Below are positions 7,210-15,397 of a stretch of DNA of 17,803 nt, piece by piece (position 1 is the first letter of the stretch; each line of letters opens with the position of its first letter). The stretch is from positions 1 through 17,803 of the forward strand of contig CALLKB010000008.1 in assembly GCA_938008575.1 (NCBI GenBank), read 5' to 3'. The notes under the pieces are model-generated. The model saw nothing but the letters and a program-made list of their open reading frames with translations. It did no database searches and was not told the origin of the DNA. Source of the DNA: an uncultured Cytophagaceae bacterium (GTDB lineage Bacteria; Bacteroidota; Bacteroidia; Cytophagales; Spirosomataceae). The position numbers and the translations under genes are program-made.

Positions 7210-7638
7210 TCGAACTGCTTTCACGAAACATTTGAAGTCTTTGAAATAAGACGCCTGAAGGCCTGTTTGGAGGTTATGTGTCCAAGCATTTTGTTTGTCG
7301 ATCTCTGTAGAAGTCCAATACCAAGATGATTGAAATATGCTTCCACCACCCACTTTTTTCAGATTCAATTTGGGGTGAATTAATTCGAATTCTTCTCTAG
7401 TAGGAAGACGCCAGTCGCTAAATCCGCCAACCTGTAAACTATCACAAGCTTTAATCGCTTCATTATAATCGAGCTTACCCAGGTTTTCAACGCTTGCAAT
7501 TAAACCATGACCGTTTTTTTCGAAAATTACATAGCCGCCATTTTTGATAATGGGTAGCTTCTTGTTGGGGCTTTGAGCCGAAACAGTTAAGCAAGCGAAT
7601 GAAAGGAAGCTGAATATGAATAAGTTACGAATCGACAT
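7201..7638 (-). CDS. Exported DUF1566/Lcl-domain-like small protein
   Basis: A 145-residue protein with a classic signal peptide (MSIRNLFIFSFLSFACLTVSAQ, cleavage expected near SAQ). The mature part holds the landmarks of the DUF1566/Lcl C-terminal domain: GGFSDWRLPTREEFELI in the middle, YWTSTE, then AWTHNLQTG and a terminal KCFVKAVRSF. This fold is related to the formylglycine-generating-enzyme/C-type-lectin group and is found in secreted or surface proteins, usually of unknown role. The ATG at 7638 is preferred over a TTG 30 bases upstream, because that TTG sits inside the likely -7 element (7666-7673). The gene stands alone, divergent from the TPR operon and convergent with alkB. Function is unknown; adhesion or carbohydrate binding is a possibility only. 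Confidence 0.75.
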   Translation of the reverse strand: MSIRNLFIFSFLSFACLTVSAQSPNKKLPIIKNGGYVIFEKNGHGLIASVENLGKLDYNEAIKACDSLQVGGFSDWRLPTREEFELIHPKLNLKKVGGGSIFQSSWYWTSTEIDKQNAWTHNLQTGLQASYFKDFKCFVKAVRSF

Positions 7639-7665
7639 GTATGGTTGTTGTATGGTAATATCCCT

Positions 7666-7673
7666 CAAAATTA
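7666..7673 (-). promoter_or_regulatory. -7 element for the DUF1566-like gene
   Basis: On the minus strand these bases read TAATTTTG, an exact TAnnTTTG -7 element. The expected -33 region has only an ATTT-like match, so the promoter is partial. It would give a leader of about 20 bases before the ATG at 7638. Confidence 0.4.
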
Positions 7674-7729
7674 GATAAAATAAGTGTTAGAGGAAATTTA
7701 TTTGGATTTTTATCGTTGGAATGGGGAGA

Positions 7730-7737
7730 TAAATTTG
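7730..7737 (+). promoter_or_regulatory. -7 element for the TPR/barrel/lipoprotein operon
   Basis: TAAATTTG is an exact TAnnTTTG match, 50 bases ahead of the ATG at 7788. A TTTT at 7707-7710 is 19 bases upstream and TTTG at 7701-7704 is 25 bases upstream. A second candidate is TTTG 7746-7749 with TACATCTG 7773-7780, which would make the message almost leaderless. Confidence 0.45.
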
Positions 7738-7787
7738 AAATAAAATTTGTATTATTGTAATAACCCTAAATATACATCTGTTCGTAG

Positions 7788-10700
7788 ATGAAAAAACGAT
7801 TATTTTATTTTAGTGTTTTAGTCTTAAGTGTGTTCTTTGTTCATCCGTTTGAAATGAAAGGCCAACAAACGGTCAAGTCAACGGACAACTTTGAGCATTT
7901 TAGGCAAGCCAAGGTGTTGTTTGATTCGAATAACTTCCCTGCCGCTCAAGAAGAATTTCGGATTTACCTTAAAACCTTACAAGGAAGCCCAACTTTGTTA
8001 GTGTCAGAGCGGACTCTTGTGGAGTATTATATTGCCATGTGTTCTATATATTCCATGAGACCCGAAGCCGAAATGCAAGCGGTTAAATTTATCTCAGATC
8101 ATCCTGAAAGTCCATTTTCTGCTAAATTGGTTACGGAAATTGGGGTCTTCTATTATGAAACGGGAGATTGGGCTCGTGCCATTAAGTACTTGAGTAATTC
8201 CGCTCAAACAAATCTGGAGCATAAATATTACCTCGCCATTTCATATTATAAATCCAATTTGCTAAAAGAGGCATTGGCATTATTTAATTTATTGAAGTTG
8301 GAGTCTGAAGTTGAATTTGCCTTGCCAGCCGCTTACTATGCTGGTGTCATGCATTTTCATTTGGAAAAGTTTGAGCAAGCCATCGAAGATTTTAAACTGG
8401 CTAGTTCGGATCCCAAATATGCTGCTGAATCACCTGTTTGGATCAGTTCAGCCTATATGAAACTTAACCGCTACAATGATCTAATTTCCTATGTAAAGCC
8501 CATTTTAGCCGATAGTACATACGGGAAATCATCGGCAAATCTAGCTGCTATTATTGCCGAACTGCAATTTCAAAAGCAAGATTTTGTGAATGCGGCGAAG
8601 AGTTATGCCGTCGTTAAGGAGAAATCTCCACAGTTGTTAAATCGGACACGAAGTTTCAAATATGCTTTTTCGCTATATAAATCGAAACAGTTGGATGAAG
8701 CGCTTTTATTATTATCCAAATCCTCGAGAGGAATGGATTCGCTTGATCAAGAAATCGCGAAAACGAAAGCTTTGATTTTAGTAGACCAACAAAAATGGGA
8801 TCTTGCCTATATTGCTTTGAAGGAAGTTGCTTCCATGCCTTTTAATAAAGAATTGGGAGATGAAGCCTATTTGATGTATTTGAGTTTGTTGCAACAAAAT
8901 CAGCAATGGTCAATTTTACTGAAAGAAATCAAAGAATACCAAAAACGCACGCCTCAAAATATACATGGGGAATTATTAGTTTCAATGGCAATCGATGCAT
9001 TAAGAAAACAAGCAAGTCTATCCGCTATTGAAGACTTTATTTTGAATTTTCCTACAGGGAAAGTTAAATTTCAAGAACTTTATCAGTCTACTTGTTACCA
9101 AATTGCCTCGAAGGCTTATGAAAAACAAGATGACAGAAGGGCTATTACCTTTTACAAAAAATCCCTTGACTTTGCGGTGAATCGAGAAATGGCTTGGTAT
9201 GCTCGCTATGCTTTAGCTGAAATGCTAGCAAAGTCAAATAAGAATTCAGATGCGATAAAATTGTATGTGCCGCTATTATCAGAAACAGTATTACCAACGG
9301 GTTCACGTGAATTAAGCCAACGCATTCGCTTAAGTTTAGCACATTCATTTGCCTATATTACCATGTACGATCGTTCCTTGCAATATTTTGAGGAATATGT
9401 AGCCAACAAATTAGATGGTCGCCGCTCCGCAGATGACTTGCGAAATTTAGCTGAGCTAGCTATTGCAAAAGGAGATTTGGCAGTGGGATTGAAATATTAT
9501 GACGAAGCAATTCAACAGAATTCTCCACAATCGATGGCCTTACTTGAGCGTAAAGCTACGGTTTTGTTTAACCTTCGGAAGTTTCTAGAGTCGGCTGATG
9601 CCTACCAAGCTTACAGTGTTAAATTTCCGAATGATCCGCAGGCCGATAAAATGTTTTATCGAAGTAATGTAGCTTTGTCACGCTTACAACAATCAGAGGC
9701 TTATGCGGCTGTTATTCGTAATACGAGCAAGTTTATCCAAGAGAAATCGACAAGCAATCCCTTGTACGCGCCATTTTTGTTGATTCGCGCGCAAGCTTAT
9801 GAAAATACCAACCAGTGGTTTTTAGCATCGGATGATTATGTGAACATCGTACGTAAATTCACGACAGACTCTTCTGCCAAAGAGGCGATCATCGGAGCAA
9901 CCGAGTTATTGAAAAAGGCGGGACGCTATACGGAGGCGATTGAATTGCAACATATTTACGCGAGTCAACATGGCAATGATCCGAGTATCGCCGAACAGTG
10001 GTTTGATATTTGTTCGGAAATGTTTGAACAAGAAAAATATAAATTGGTTGTTCCTGAACTTGTTCGTCTAATTCAAGAATTTCCATCTTATAGTCAATCT
10101 GATGCCCTTAATTACATGTTGGGCGTTTCCACTTACCACACGAAGGATTTTAGTAATGCATTGATTTACCTGAAACGAAGTCTTCAAGGAGTTAGCTATG
10201 CAAACAAAGCTCGATGGATGATTGCCTTAATATATGATGAGCAGAAACGTTCTGATTTGGCTATTAGTACGCTGGTTGATCTGAAGGCAAATATTGTCTA
10301 CCAAGATACGCTAATGATTAACGTGCAGGATAAGTTGAAACAATTGTATAGTGCTCAAAAGAAATTTGATGCACTGAATCAATTATGGCTAGATTTAGAT
10401 GTCACAGATTCGTTACGAAAGAGCCAATGGGCTTACGAAATTGGTCAAAATGCTTCAGATGTTAATGATGTAGATCTCGCGAAACAATGGTTTGAAAAAG
10501 CTGTAAAACTGAATCAAGATGAAATAGGTGCCAATGCGTCGCTTGCCTATGCGCACATACTCACTTTACAGAAAGCATATAAACAGTCGAATGAATGGCT
10601 GAGTAGTCAATTCGTACAAGCTGAAAGTCGGTATTATCACATGCCTGATGCGCTTGTGGGGCAGGCCTTTTTAATCATGGCAGACAATTTTGTCCAATTA

Positions 10701-10805
10701 AAAAATAGTGCTCAGGCCAAAGTGATTTTGCAAAGTATTTTAGCTAATTCGTCGGATGATGCCGTGAAATTGCTAGCCAAGAAAAAAATGGAGGGAATTC
10801 AATAA
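7788..10805 (+). CDS. Large exported tetratricopeptide-repeat protein
   Basis: A 1005-residue protein with an N-terminal signal peptide (MKKRLFYFSVLVLSVFFVHP, cleavage near residue 26). The remainder is alpha-helical TPR-like repeats nearly end to end. Typical repeat cores are AQEEFRIYLK near the start, GDWARAIKYLSNSAQ, YAGVMHFHLEKFEQAIEDFK, DDRRAITFYKKSLDF and AIAKGDLAVGLKYYDEAIQ, with further units up to the C-terminus. There are no membrane segments after the signal peptide and no lipobox, so it should be a soluble periplasmic scaffold. Its stop is followed at once by the ATG of an outer-membrane barrel gene, pointing to joint action at the outer membrane. Large TPR proteins of this kind occur in Bacteroidota, but I know of no proven function for this one. 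Possible roles are assembly of outer-membrane proteins or transport of envelope material. Confidence 0.8.
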   Translation: MKKRLFYFSVLVLSVFFVHPFEMKGQQTVKSTDNFEHFRQAKVLFDSNNFPAAQEEFRIYLKTLQGSPTLLVSERTLVEYYIAMCSIYSMRPEAEMQAVKFISDHPESPFSAKLVTEIGVFYYETGDWARAIKYLSNSAQTNLEHKYYLAISYYKSNLLKEALALFNLLKLESEVEFALPAAYYAGVMHFHLEKFEQAIEDFKLASSDPKYAAESPVWISSAYMKLNRYNDLISYVKPILADSTYGKSSANLAAIIAELQFQKQDFVNAAKSYAVVKEKSPQLLNRTRSFKYAFSLYKSKQLDEALLLLSKSSRGMDSLDQEIAKTKALILVDQQKWDLAYIALKEVASMPFNKELGDEAYLMYLSLLQQNQQWSILLKEIKEYQKRTPQNIHGELLVSMAIDALRKQASLSAIEDFILNFPTGKVKFQELYQSTCYQIASKAYEKQDDRRAITFYKKSLDFAVNREMAWYARYALAEMLAKSNKNSDAIKLYVPLLSETVLPTGSRELSQRIRLSLAHSFAYITMYDRSLQYFEEYVANKLDGRRSADDLRNLAELAIAKGDLAVGLKYYDEAIQQNSPQSMALLERKATVLFNLRKFLESADAYQAYSVKFPNDPQADKMFYRSNVALSRLQQSEAYAAVIRNTSKFIQEKSTSNPLYAPFLLIRAQAYENTNQWFLASDDYVNIVRKFTTDSSAKEAIIGATELLKKAGRYTEAIELQHIYASQHGNDPSIAEQWFDICSEMFEQEKYKLVVPELVRLIQEFPSYSQSDALNYMLGVSTYHTKDFSNALIYLKRSLQGVSYANKARWMIALIYDEQKRSDLAISTLVDLKANIVYQDTLMINVQDKLKQLYSAQKKFDALNQLWLDLDVTDSLRKSQWAYEIGQNASDVNDVDLAKQWFEKAVKLNQDEIGANASLAYAHILTLQKAYKQSNEWLSSQFVQAESRYYHMPDALVGQAFLIMADNFVQLKNSAQAKVILQSILANSSDDAVKLLAKKKMEGIQ

Positions 10806-12485
10806 ATGAAGCAGATCTTTTTACTATTTATTGGCCTGTTTTGCTTACTCGTTAGGGTATATGCGCAAGAGTCGCGTATCGATCGTTCGACGATTACCAT
10901 TCCGAATACCACCCGGGCGGTTATGCAGCTGAAGGTCACCGATCGGACTTATTTGCCGATGAAATCTTTTGAGCAAACAGGCAGCATTCCTTTGCAAATT
11001 AAATTGAAGGAATCGCAATGGAAATTAGACTCCTTGCCCAAAATAGATGCCCCTGCTGCACAGGAAATGCGCTCGGATGAGAAAAACAAAACAGCTTACG
11101 GCGAAAAATTCAAGAATGCTTTAGTGTTAGGTGTTGGAAATTATGGCCATTCCCTTTTTGATTTTAATGCAAGCCAAAGTGCGAAAGAAAATAAATTCCT
11201 TGGTCTTTATTTGCATCATGATGCCAATCAATTTGGCCCTGTTATGTCAGAATATTCGGCTAGGAGTGAAAATTTGGCTCGACTTGAGAGTCGTTCGTTG
11301 GGCCGAGTGAATTACTGGGAAAGTACATTGGAGTATAAAATGTTCTCGAATTACTATTATGGCTTAGCTGAAATTCCCTCTTATATAAAGGCCAATGATT
11401 TATTAGCTTCATACACGCGAATGAGTGCTGCGGGGAAATTAAGTAGTGCTAAAAAAACACCATCCGCTGATTATGTTTTAAGCATCCAAGCAGACCAACT
11501 GACAAACGCACAAGATTTAAAGGAGTTACTTATCCAAGGACACGGGGTATATGTGCATGGGATGTCGGAAAAGTTGCGATTCAAATTAGCCGGGGATTAT
11601 ATCTATTCCGAATATTCCCCGAGCGCGTCATTGCAAAAATGGAATCGGAGTTTATATCGCTTAAATCCCCATTTGGCCTACAAGAGTTCACGCGTTAGTT
11701 TGAATGCAGGATTTATGTTTGTTACCGAGTCTGATGAACCTTCTGTTGAAAATACGAGTGTCTTTCCTATGTTGCAGATGGATTTTGGCGCATCAGATTA
11801 TATTCATTTGTTTGGTGGTGTAGGTGGTGATGTGCAATTCAATTCTTACCAAAGTTATTTAAAGCAAAATGCTTGGATGCGTACGCAAAGTCAATTGAAA
11901 AATACAAATCAAGTTGGTCATGTTTACGGCGGAATTAAAGGAATAGGTGGGAACAAAGTCATCGACTTTGAAGCACAATATGACTATGCGGAATATTCCG
12001 ACTTGCCATTTTATGTGAATGCGGTTTCTGCTCCAAATAAATTTGATGTGCAATACCGTGGTGGATTGGAAAAAGTTCAGGTGACCACGTATTCAGCTAA
12101 TTTGAATTTTAATTTCACGTCTCAATTTACCTCTAGCTTTAAGTTTAATCATGTGATTTATGAGCAATTAGGTGTCAAATTCAATGCTCCGCATATTCCA
12201 GCAACAACCTTGTCTTGGATAAATTCTTGGCGGGTCTCTCCTAAGATCTTGATTGCACCCGATATCTATTGGATTCAATCGCTGTATGCATTAGAACCTG
12301 TCAAAAATCAGTTAATTCAGATGGATGATATTTTGGATGTCAACTTGAAAATAAATTACTTTATCAAACGAAATTTGAACATCGGTTTATCAGGTAATAA
12401 CCTCTTAGGTAAAAACTATCAGAAGTATTATCAATACAAGGTTCAAGGCTTGAATGCAACCTTATCATTAGCTTATTCTTTCTAA
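10806..12485 (+). CDS. Outer-membrane beta-barrel protein, TonB-receptor-barrel-like without plug
   Basis: A 559-residue protein with a signal peptide (MKQIFLLFIGLFCLLVRVYAQ). From about residue 100 to the end there are repeated alternating strands ending in aromatic residues, such as YWESTLEYKMFSNYYYGLA, KLRFKLAGDYIYSEY and NLNFNFTSQFTSSFKFNHV. The C-terminus, LNATLSLAYSF, ends in the Phe expected for insertion by the BAM machine. A late NLNIGLSGNNLLGKNY resembles the final strands of TonB-dependent receptors (N-LF-K-Y), yet the plug domain that such receptors carry first is missing, and the protein is shorter. The N-terminal 80 residues after the signal peptide are charged and periplasmic in character. 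It begins on the base after the TPR gene's stop. It may be a passive channel, a partner of the TPR scaffold or a substrate-specific porin; I cannot name it. Confidence 0.78.
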   Translation: MKQIFLLFIGLFCLLVRVYAQESRIDRSTITIPNTTRAVMQLKVTDRTYLPMKSFEQTGSIPLQIKLKESQWKLDSLPKIDAPAAQEMRSDEKNKTAYGEKFKNALVLGVGNYGHSLFDFNASQSAKENKFLGLYLHHDANQFGPVMSEYSARSENLARLESRSLGRVNYWESTLEYKMFSNYYYGLAEIPSYIKANDLLASYTRMSAAGKLSSAKKTPSADYVLSIQADQLTNAQDLKELLIQGHGVYVHGMSEKLRFKLAGDYIYSEYSPSASLQKWNRSLYRLNPHLAYKSSRVSLNAGFMFVTESDEPSVENTSVFPMLQMDFGASDYIHLFGGVGGDVQFNSYQSYLKQNAWMRTQSQLKNTNQVGHVYGGIKGIGGNKVIDFEAQYDYAEYSDLPFYVNAVSAPNKFDVQYRGGLEKVQVTTYSANLNFNFTSQFTSSFKFNHVIYEQLGVKFNAPHIPATTLSWINSWRVSPKILIAPDIYWIQSLYALEPVKNQLIQMDDILDVNLKINYFIKRNLNIGLSGNNLLGKNYQKYYQYKVQGLNATLSLAYSF

Positions 12486-12486
12486 T

Positions 12487-13164
12487 ATGAAATACATTCT
12501 TTCTATCTTGGTTTCTCTGATGCTTTTTGCCTGTGGCTCTAGTAATTCGACAGAAAAAGTTAATCCTACACGTAGTTTGAATGAAGTGCTCGCTTGTGAA
12601 AACCTAGCTGGACTAACGAAAAAATATGGTAAAGATTCTTTGGTTGCAGATACAACCTGGGTGATTGGTGATGACAGTCTACGTGGTTCCATTTTATATC
12701 CCAATTCGAATCGTCAGGTGTATGTGTATTACCGAGATGGTCAAATCGTTGATGTAACGATTGTCGGTAACGCTTCGGAATGGAAAACGGATTCGGGATT
12801 GCTGCTGGGAATGCCCCTTCAATCTGTTCAAGCAATTAATCAAAAGAATTTTACCTTATCCGGATTTAACTGGAAACATGCAGGTTCCGTTGTTTCATGG
12901 GAAGGTGGTAAATTGATGGGGGATAGTACCTTAGGGCACCTAGCTTCTTTTTCAAATGCATCTAATCTGCATGAAGGGATTTCAGATGCGGAATACCAAC
13001 AAATTTCCGGTGAGACAGAATTTGATGTTCGCCATGAAGTGATTCAAAAATTGAATCCAAGCCTTGATTTAATTTCGTTGGTTCGTCCCTTTATTCCAAA
13101 CAAAGAGGAGGGTAAGAGCATGAGCAAGCGTATTTCGGATAGTCAAATCCCTCCAGTTAAGTAA
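12487..13164 (+). CDS. Hypothetical lipoprotein
   Basis: A 225-residue protein with a lipoprotein signal peptide: MKYILSILVSLMLFAC, lipobox LFAC with Cys16, followed by GSSNSTEK. The Ser/Asn-rich start of the mature part without a strong acidic export signal gives no firm cue for surface exposure. The body looks like a small mixed alpha/beta domain (VYVYYRDGQIVDVTIVG, LLLGMPLQSVQAIN) with a Lys-rich tail. I recognise no family. Its ATG lies one base after the barrel gene's stop, so it is part of the same operon and probably an outer-membrane-anchored partner of the TPR and barrel proteins. Its end is convergent with the mazG-like gene, with three bases between stops. Confidence 0.7.
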   Translation: MKYILSILVSLMLFACGSSNSTEKVNPTRSLNEVLACENLAGLTKKYGKDSLVADTTWVIGDDSLRGSILYPNSNRQVYVYYRDGQIVDVTIVGNASEWKTDSGLLLGMPLQSVQAINQKNFTLSGFNWKHAGSVVSWEGGKLMGDSTLGHLASFSNASNLHEGISDAEYQQISGETEFDVRHEVIQKLNPSLDLISLVRPFIPNKEEGKSMSKRISDSQIPPVK

Positions 13165-13167
13165 GGA

Positions 13168-13494
13168 TTATTTAAGTTTGGGATTATTGTGGTGCCTATC
13201 TGCATCACGCACACTTTTCTTCGCTAAGTTTTTGGCTAAGGCTTCTGTTAGATTAATGCCCGTTTGATTAGCCAAACAAATTAACACAAAGAGCACATCA
13301 GCCATTTCGTCGCCAAGGTCTTTATTTTTATCCGATTCCTTCTCAGATTGTTCCCCATAGCGACGTGCGATGATGCGAGCAACTTCACCCACTTCCTCTG
13401 TTAACATCGCCATGTTGGTTAGTTCATTGAAGTATCGAACTCCCACTGTTTTGATCCACTGATCCACTTGTTCTTGTGCTTCTTCTAAGGTCAT
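13168..13494 (-). CDS. MazG-like nucleotide pyrophosphohydrolase (short, single domain)
   Basis: A 108-residue all-alpha NTP pyrophosphatase. The metal-binding motifs are EEVGE (33-37) and DEMAD (62-66), separated by a Lys/Glu-rich helix linker, as in the short MazG-like/dCTPase group rather than the two-domain E. coli MazG. The family hydrolyses nucleoside triphosphates, often non-canonical ones, to monophosphate and pyrophosphate. Its start overlaps the stop of dtd by four bases (ATGA arrangement), so the two are translated together. It is the last gene of the rsmA-mgtE-dtd unit. The exact nucleotide substrate cannot be told. Confidence 0.88.
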   Translation of the reverse strand: MTLEEAQEQVDQWIKTVGVRYFNELTNMAMLTEEVGEVARIIARRYGEQSEKESDKNKDLGDEMADVLFVLICLANQTGINLTEALAKNLAKKSVRDADRHHNNPKLK

Positions 13495-13946
13495 AATGAG
13501 GTGTTTTTCGAATCGATGATGATGGTTACAGGTCCATCATTGCATAAGCTAACTTGCATATCCGCGCCAAATACACCCGTTTGAATCGGGGCGCCCATGG
13601 CAGTAGAAAGCTTTTCAATCATTAGCTCATATAAAGGAATTGCTTGTTCTGGTCTTGCCGAAGCTAAATAACTAGGCCGATTCCCTTTTCGGGTATCTGC
13701 AAACAAGGTGAATTGACTGATTAAAAGGATTTGGCCTGCTACCTGTTCCAAGGAAAGGTTCATTTTTCCTTCGCTATCTGAAAAAATACGCATTCCGTGA
13801 ATCTTTCCTACAAGGTATTCGACATCAGTTGGGCTATCGTCAACATGTATACCTAGGAGCACAACAAATCCCGTTCCAATGGAAGCATGTAATTTGCCTT
13901 CGATGTGTAAGGAAGCTGAACTAGCTCGTTGAATAATAGCTCGCAT
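13491..13946 (-). CDS. dtd: D-aminoacyl-tRNA deacylase
   Basis: A 151-residue protein that matches DTD end to end in length and motifs. The start MRAIIQRASSASL is typical, SQFTLFAD (77-84) is the conserved substrate-pocket motif, and NDGPVTIIID (136-145) contains the Gly-Pro pair that forms the chiral proofreading pocket. DTD hydrolyses D-amino acids, and glycine mischarged on tRNA-Ala, from tRNA, acting as a dimer in the cytoplasm. The start codon lies three bases after the mgtE stop and the end overlaps the mazG-like start, so it is embedded in a compact operon. Nothing about it is unusual. Confidence 0.95.
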   Translation of the reverse strand: MRAIIQRASSASLHIEGKLHASIGTGFVVLLGIHVDDSPTDVEYLVGKIHGMRIFSDSEGKMNLSLEQVAGQILLISQFTLFADTRKGNRPSYLASARPEQAIPLYELMIEKLSTAMGAPIQTGVFGADMQVSLCNDGPVTIIIDSKNTSL

Positions 13947-13949
13947 TGC

Positions 13950-15326
13950 CTACAATAGGAAATAGACAATCATGAAATAAACCCCATAACCCAAGATGTC
14001 ATTGGTCGTTGTGATAAAGGGTCCGGATGCAACAGCCGGGTTGATTTTTAATTGGTTTAAGACCAAAGGTGTTACTGTTCCCATCAAGGACGCTAGCATA
14101 ACAACCGCAAACAACGAAAGGGATACGGTAATGGAAAGCATGATTTCGCCACTATCGATTAACATAGAACATCCGAACGCAAAAATGGCCGCAATGAGGG
14201 CGTTGATTAACGCAACGACAAATACCTTTTGAAGACGTTTCCACAAGGTGGTATCCAAACCACTTTTGTCGGCTAAGGACTGAACGATGAGTGAAGAAGA
14301 TTGAATTCCCACATTTCCGCCTGTAGAACCAATCAAAGGGATAAACGCTGAAATAGCTGGTAATAAGGCAATCGTATCATCAAATCGGTCGATGATTTTA
14401 GCAGCTAAAAAGCTACCTACCATACCTCCAATCAACCAAGGTAAACGGGAACGTACCAAGAGCCACACGGAGTCATCTTCTTCTACGTCTTCCGAGATAC
14501 CGGCCATCACCTGAATGTCCTCTTGCGCGGATTCCGTGATGAAATCGACCACGTCATCAATGGTAATTCGACCTAATAATCGTCCTTGTATATTCACAAC
14601 AGGAATTGCTTCCAAATCGTATTTTTGCATTAAATCAGCTACTTCTTCGCCTGTACTGTAGGTTTGTACCGATACAATTTCATCCGCTTCGTAGACATCT
14701 TGAATCTTCGATCCACGCTTGGCAAGAATGATTTTTTTCAAGGAAACTGTGCCTAATAAAAGACCATCATCATCCACTACGTAAACGGAATAAACCTTTT
14801 CTACATCCTCGGCTTGTCGGCGAATCTCCTCTACACATTCCGTTACCGTCTGTGTGACATTGATTTTGATCAACTCTTTCTGCATCAAACCACCCGCACA
14901 ATCCTCATCATAGTGCATGAGATCAATGATGAAGCGTGCTTGTTCGCGGTCTTTCAACAATGCGATTACTTCTTCGCGTATACGAACGGGTTGTTCGTTT
15001 AATATATCCACCGCATCATCGGAATCGACAATGTTGATGTATTCAGAAATTTCTTTGGAAGTGAAATTCTTTAAGAACTTCTTACGATCATCTGTATCTA
15101 AAGCAGTGATAATCGCAGCGGCAATTTTGGTATCCAATAATTGGACCAAATACTTCGATTCTTCCCCGTTTAATTCATAGAGAATCGATGTGATATCAGC
15201 AGGGAATAAATCCTCAATCTTGGCAATGATCTCATCTTTCGCTTGATCGGTGATCAATTGGCGAATTTCTTCTAAGAACTCTTTGGTGAGCTCAAACGGA
15301 AGGTGCTGTACATTGATTTCTTCCAT
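13950..15326 (-). CDS. mgtE: Magnesium transporter MgtE
   Basis: A 458-residue magnesium channel/transporter with full domain order: a helical N-domain (about 1-135), a pair of CBS domains (about 140-260, including VVDDDGLLLGTVSL and VVNIQGRLLGRITIDDVVDF), and a membrane part with five segments (from about 285). In the membrane part, IPLIGSTGGNVGIQSSSL and NPAVASGPFITTTND with Asp443 match the pore signature; this Asp is the Mg2+-binding selectivity residue of the family. The protein works as a dimer and its cytoplasmic domains close the pore when Mg2+ is high, so gating is intrinsic. The 71-base gap from rsmA holds an imperfect hairpin (15355-15379) but no M-box riboswitch that I can see. 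Confidence 0.95.
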   Translation of the reverse strand: MEEINVQHLPFELTKEFLEEIRQLITDQAKDEIIAKIEDLFPADITSILYELNGEESKYLVQLLDTKIAAAIITALDTDDRKKFLKNFTSKEISEYINIVDSDDAVDILNEQPVRIREEVIALLKDREQARFIIDLMHYDEDCAGGLMQKELIKINVTQTVTECVEEIRRQAEDVEKVYSVYVVDDDGLLLGTVSLKKIILAKRGSKIQDVYEADEIVSVQTYSTGEEVADLMQKYDLEAIPVVNIQGRLLGRITIDDVVDFITESAQEDIQVMAGISEDVEEDDSVWLLVRSRLPWLIGGMVGSFLAAKIIDRFDDTIALLPAISAFIPLIGSTGGNVGIQSSSLIVQSLADKSGLDTTLWKRLQKVFVVALINALIAAIFAFGCSMLIDSGEIMLSITVSLSLFAVVMLASLMGTVTPLVLNQLKINPAVASGPFITTTNDILGYGVYFMIVYFLL

Positions 15327-15354
15327 GATGAGTTAATTAGATTGAATCGCAATT

Positions 15355-15379
15355 ACGGAATTTTTGCCCAAAATGCCGT
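15355..15379 (-). other. Imperfect hairpin between rsmA and mgtE
   Basis: On the minus strand ACGG and CCGT close a stem that resumes with ATTTT/AAAAT after one mismatch, around a five-base loop. No T-run follows, so it is not a good intrinsic terminator. It could stabilise the 3' end of the rsmA part or slow transcription ahead of mgtE; either is weakly supported. Confidence 0.3.
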
Positions 15380-15397
15380 TAAGGCTATATTATTTTC

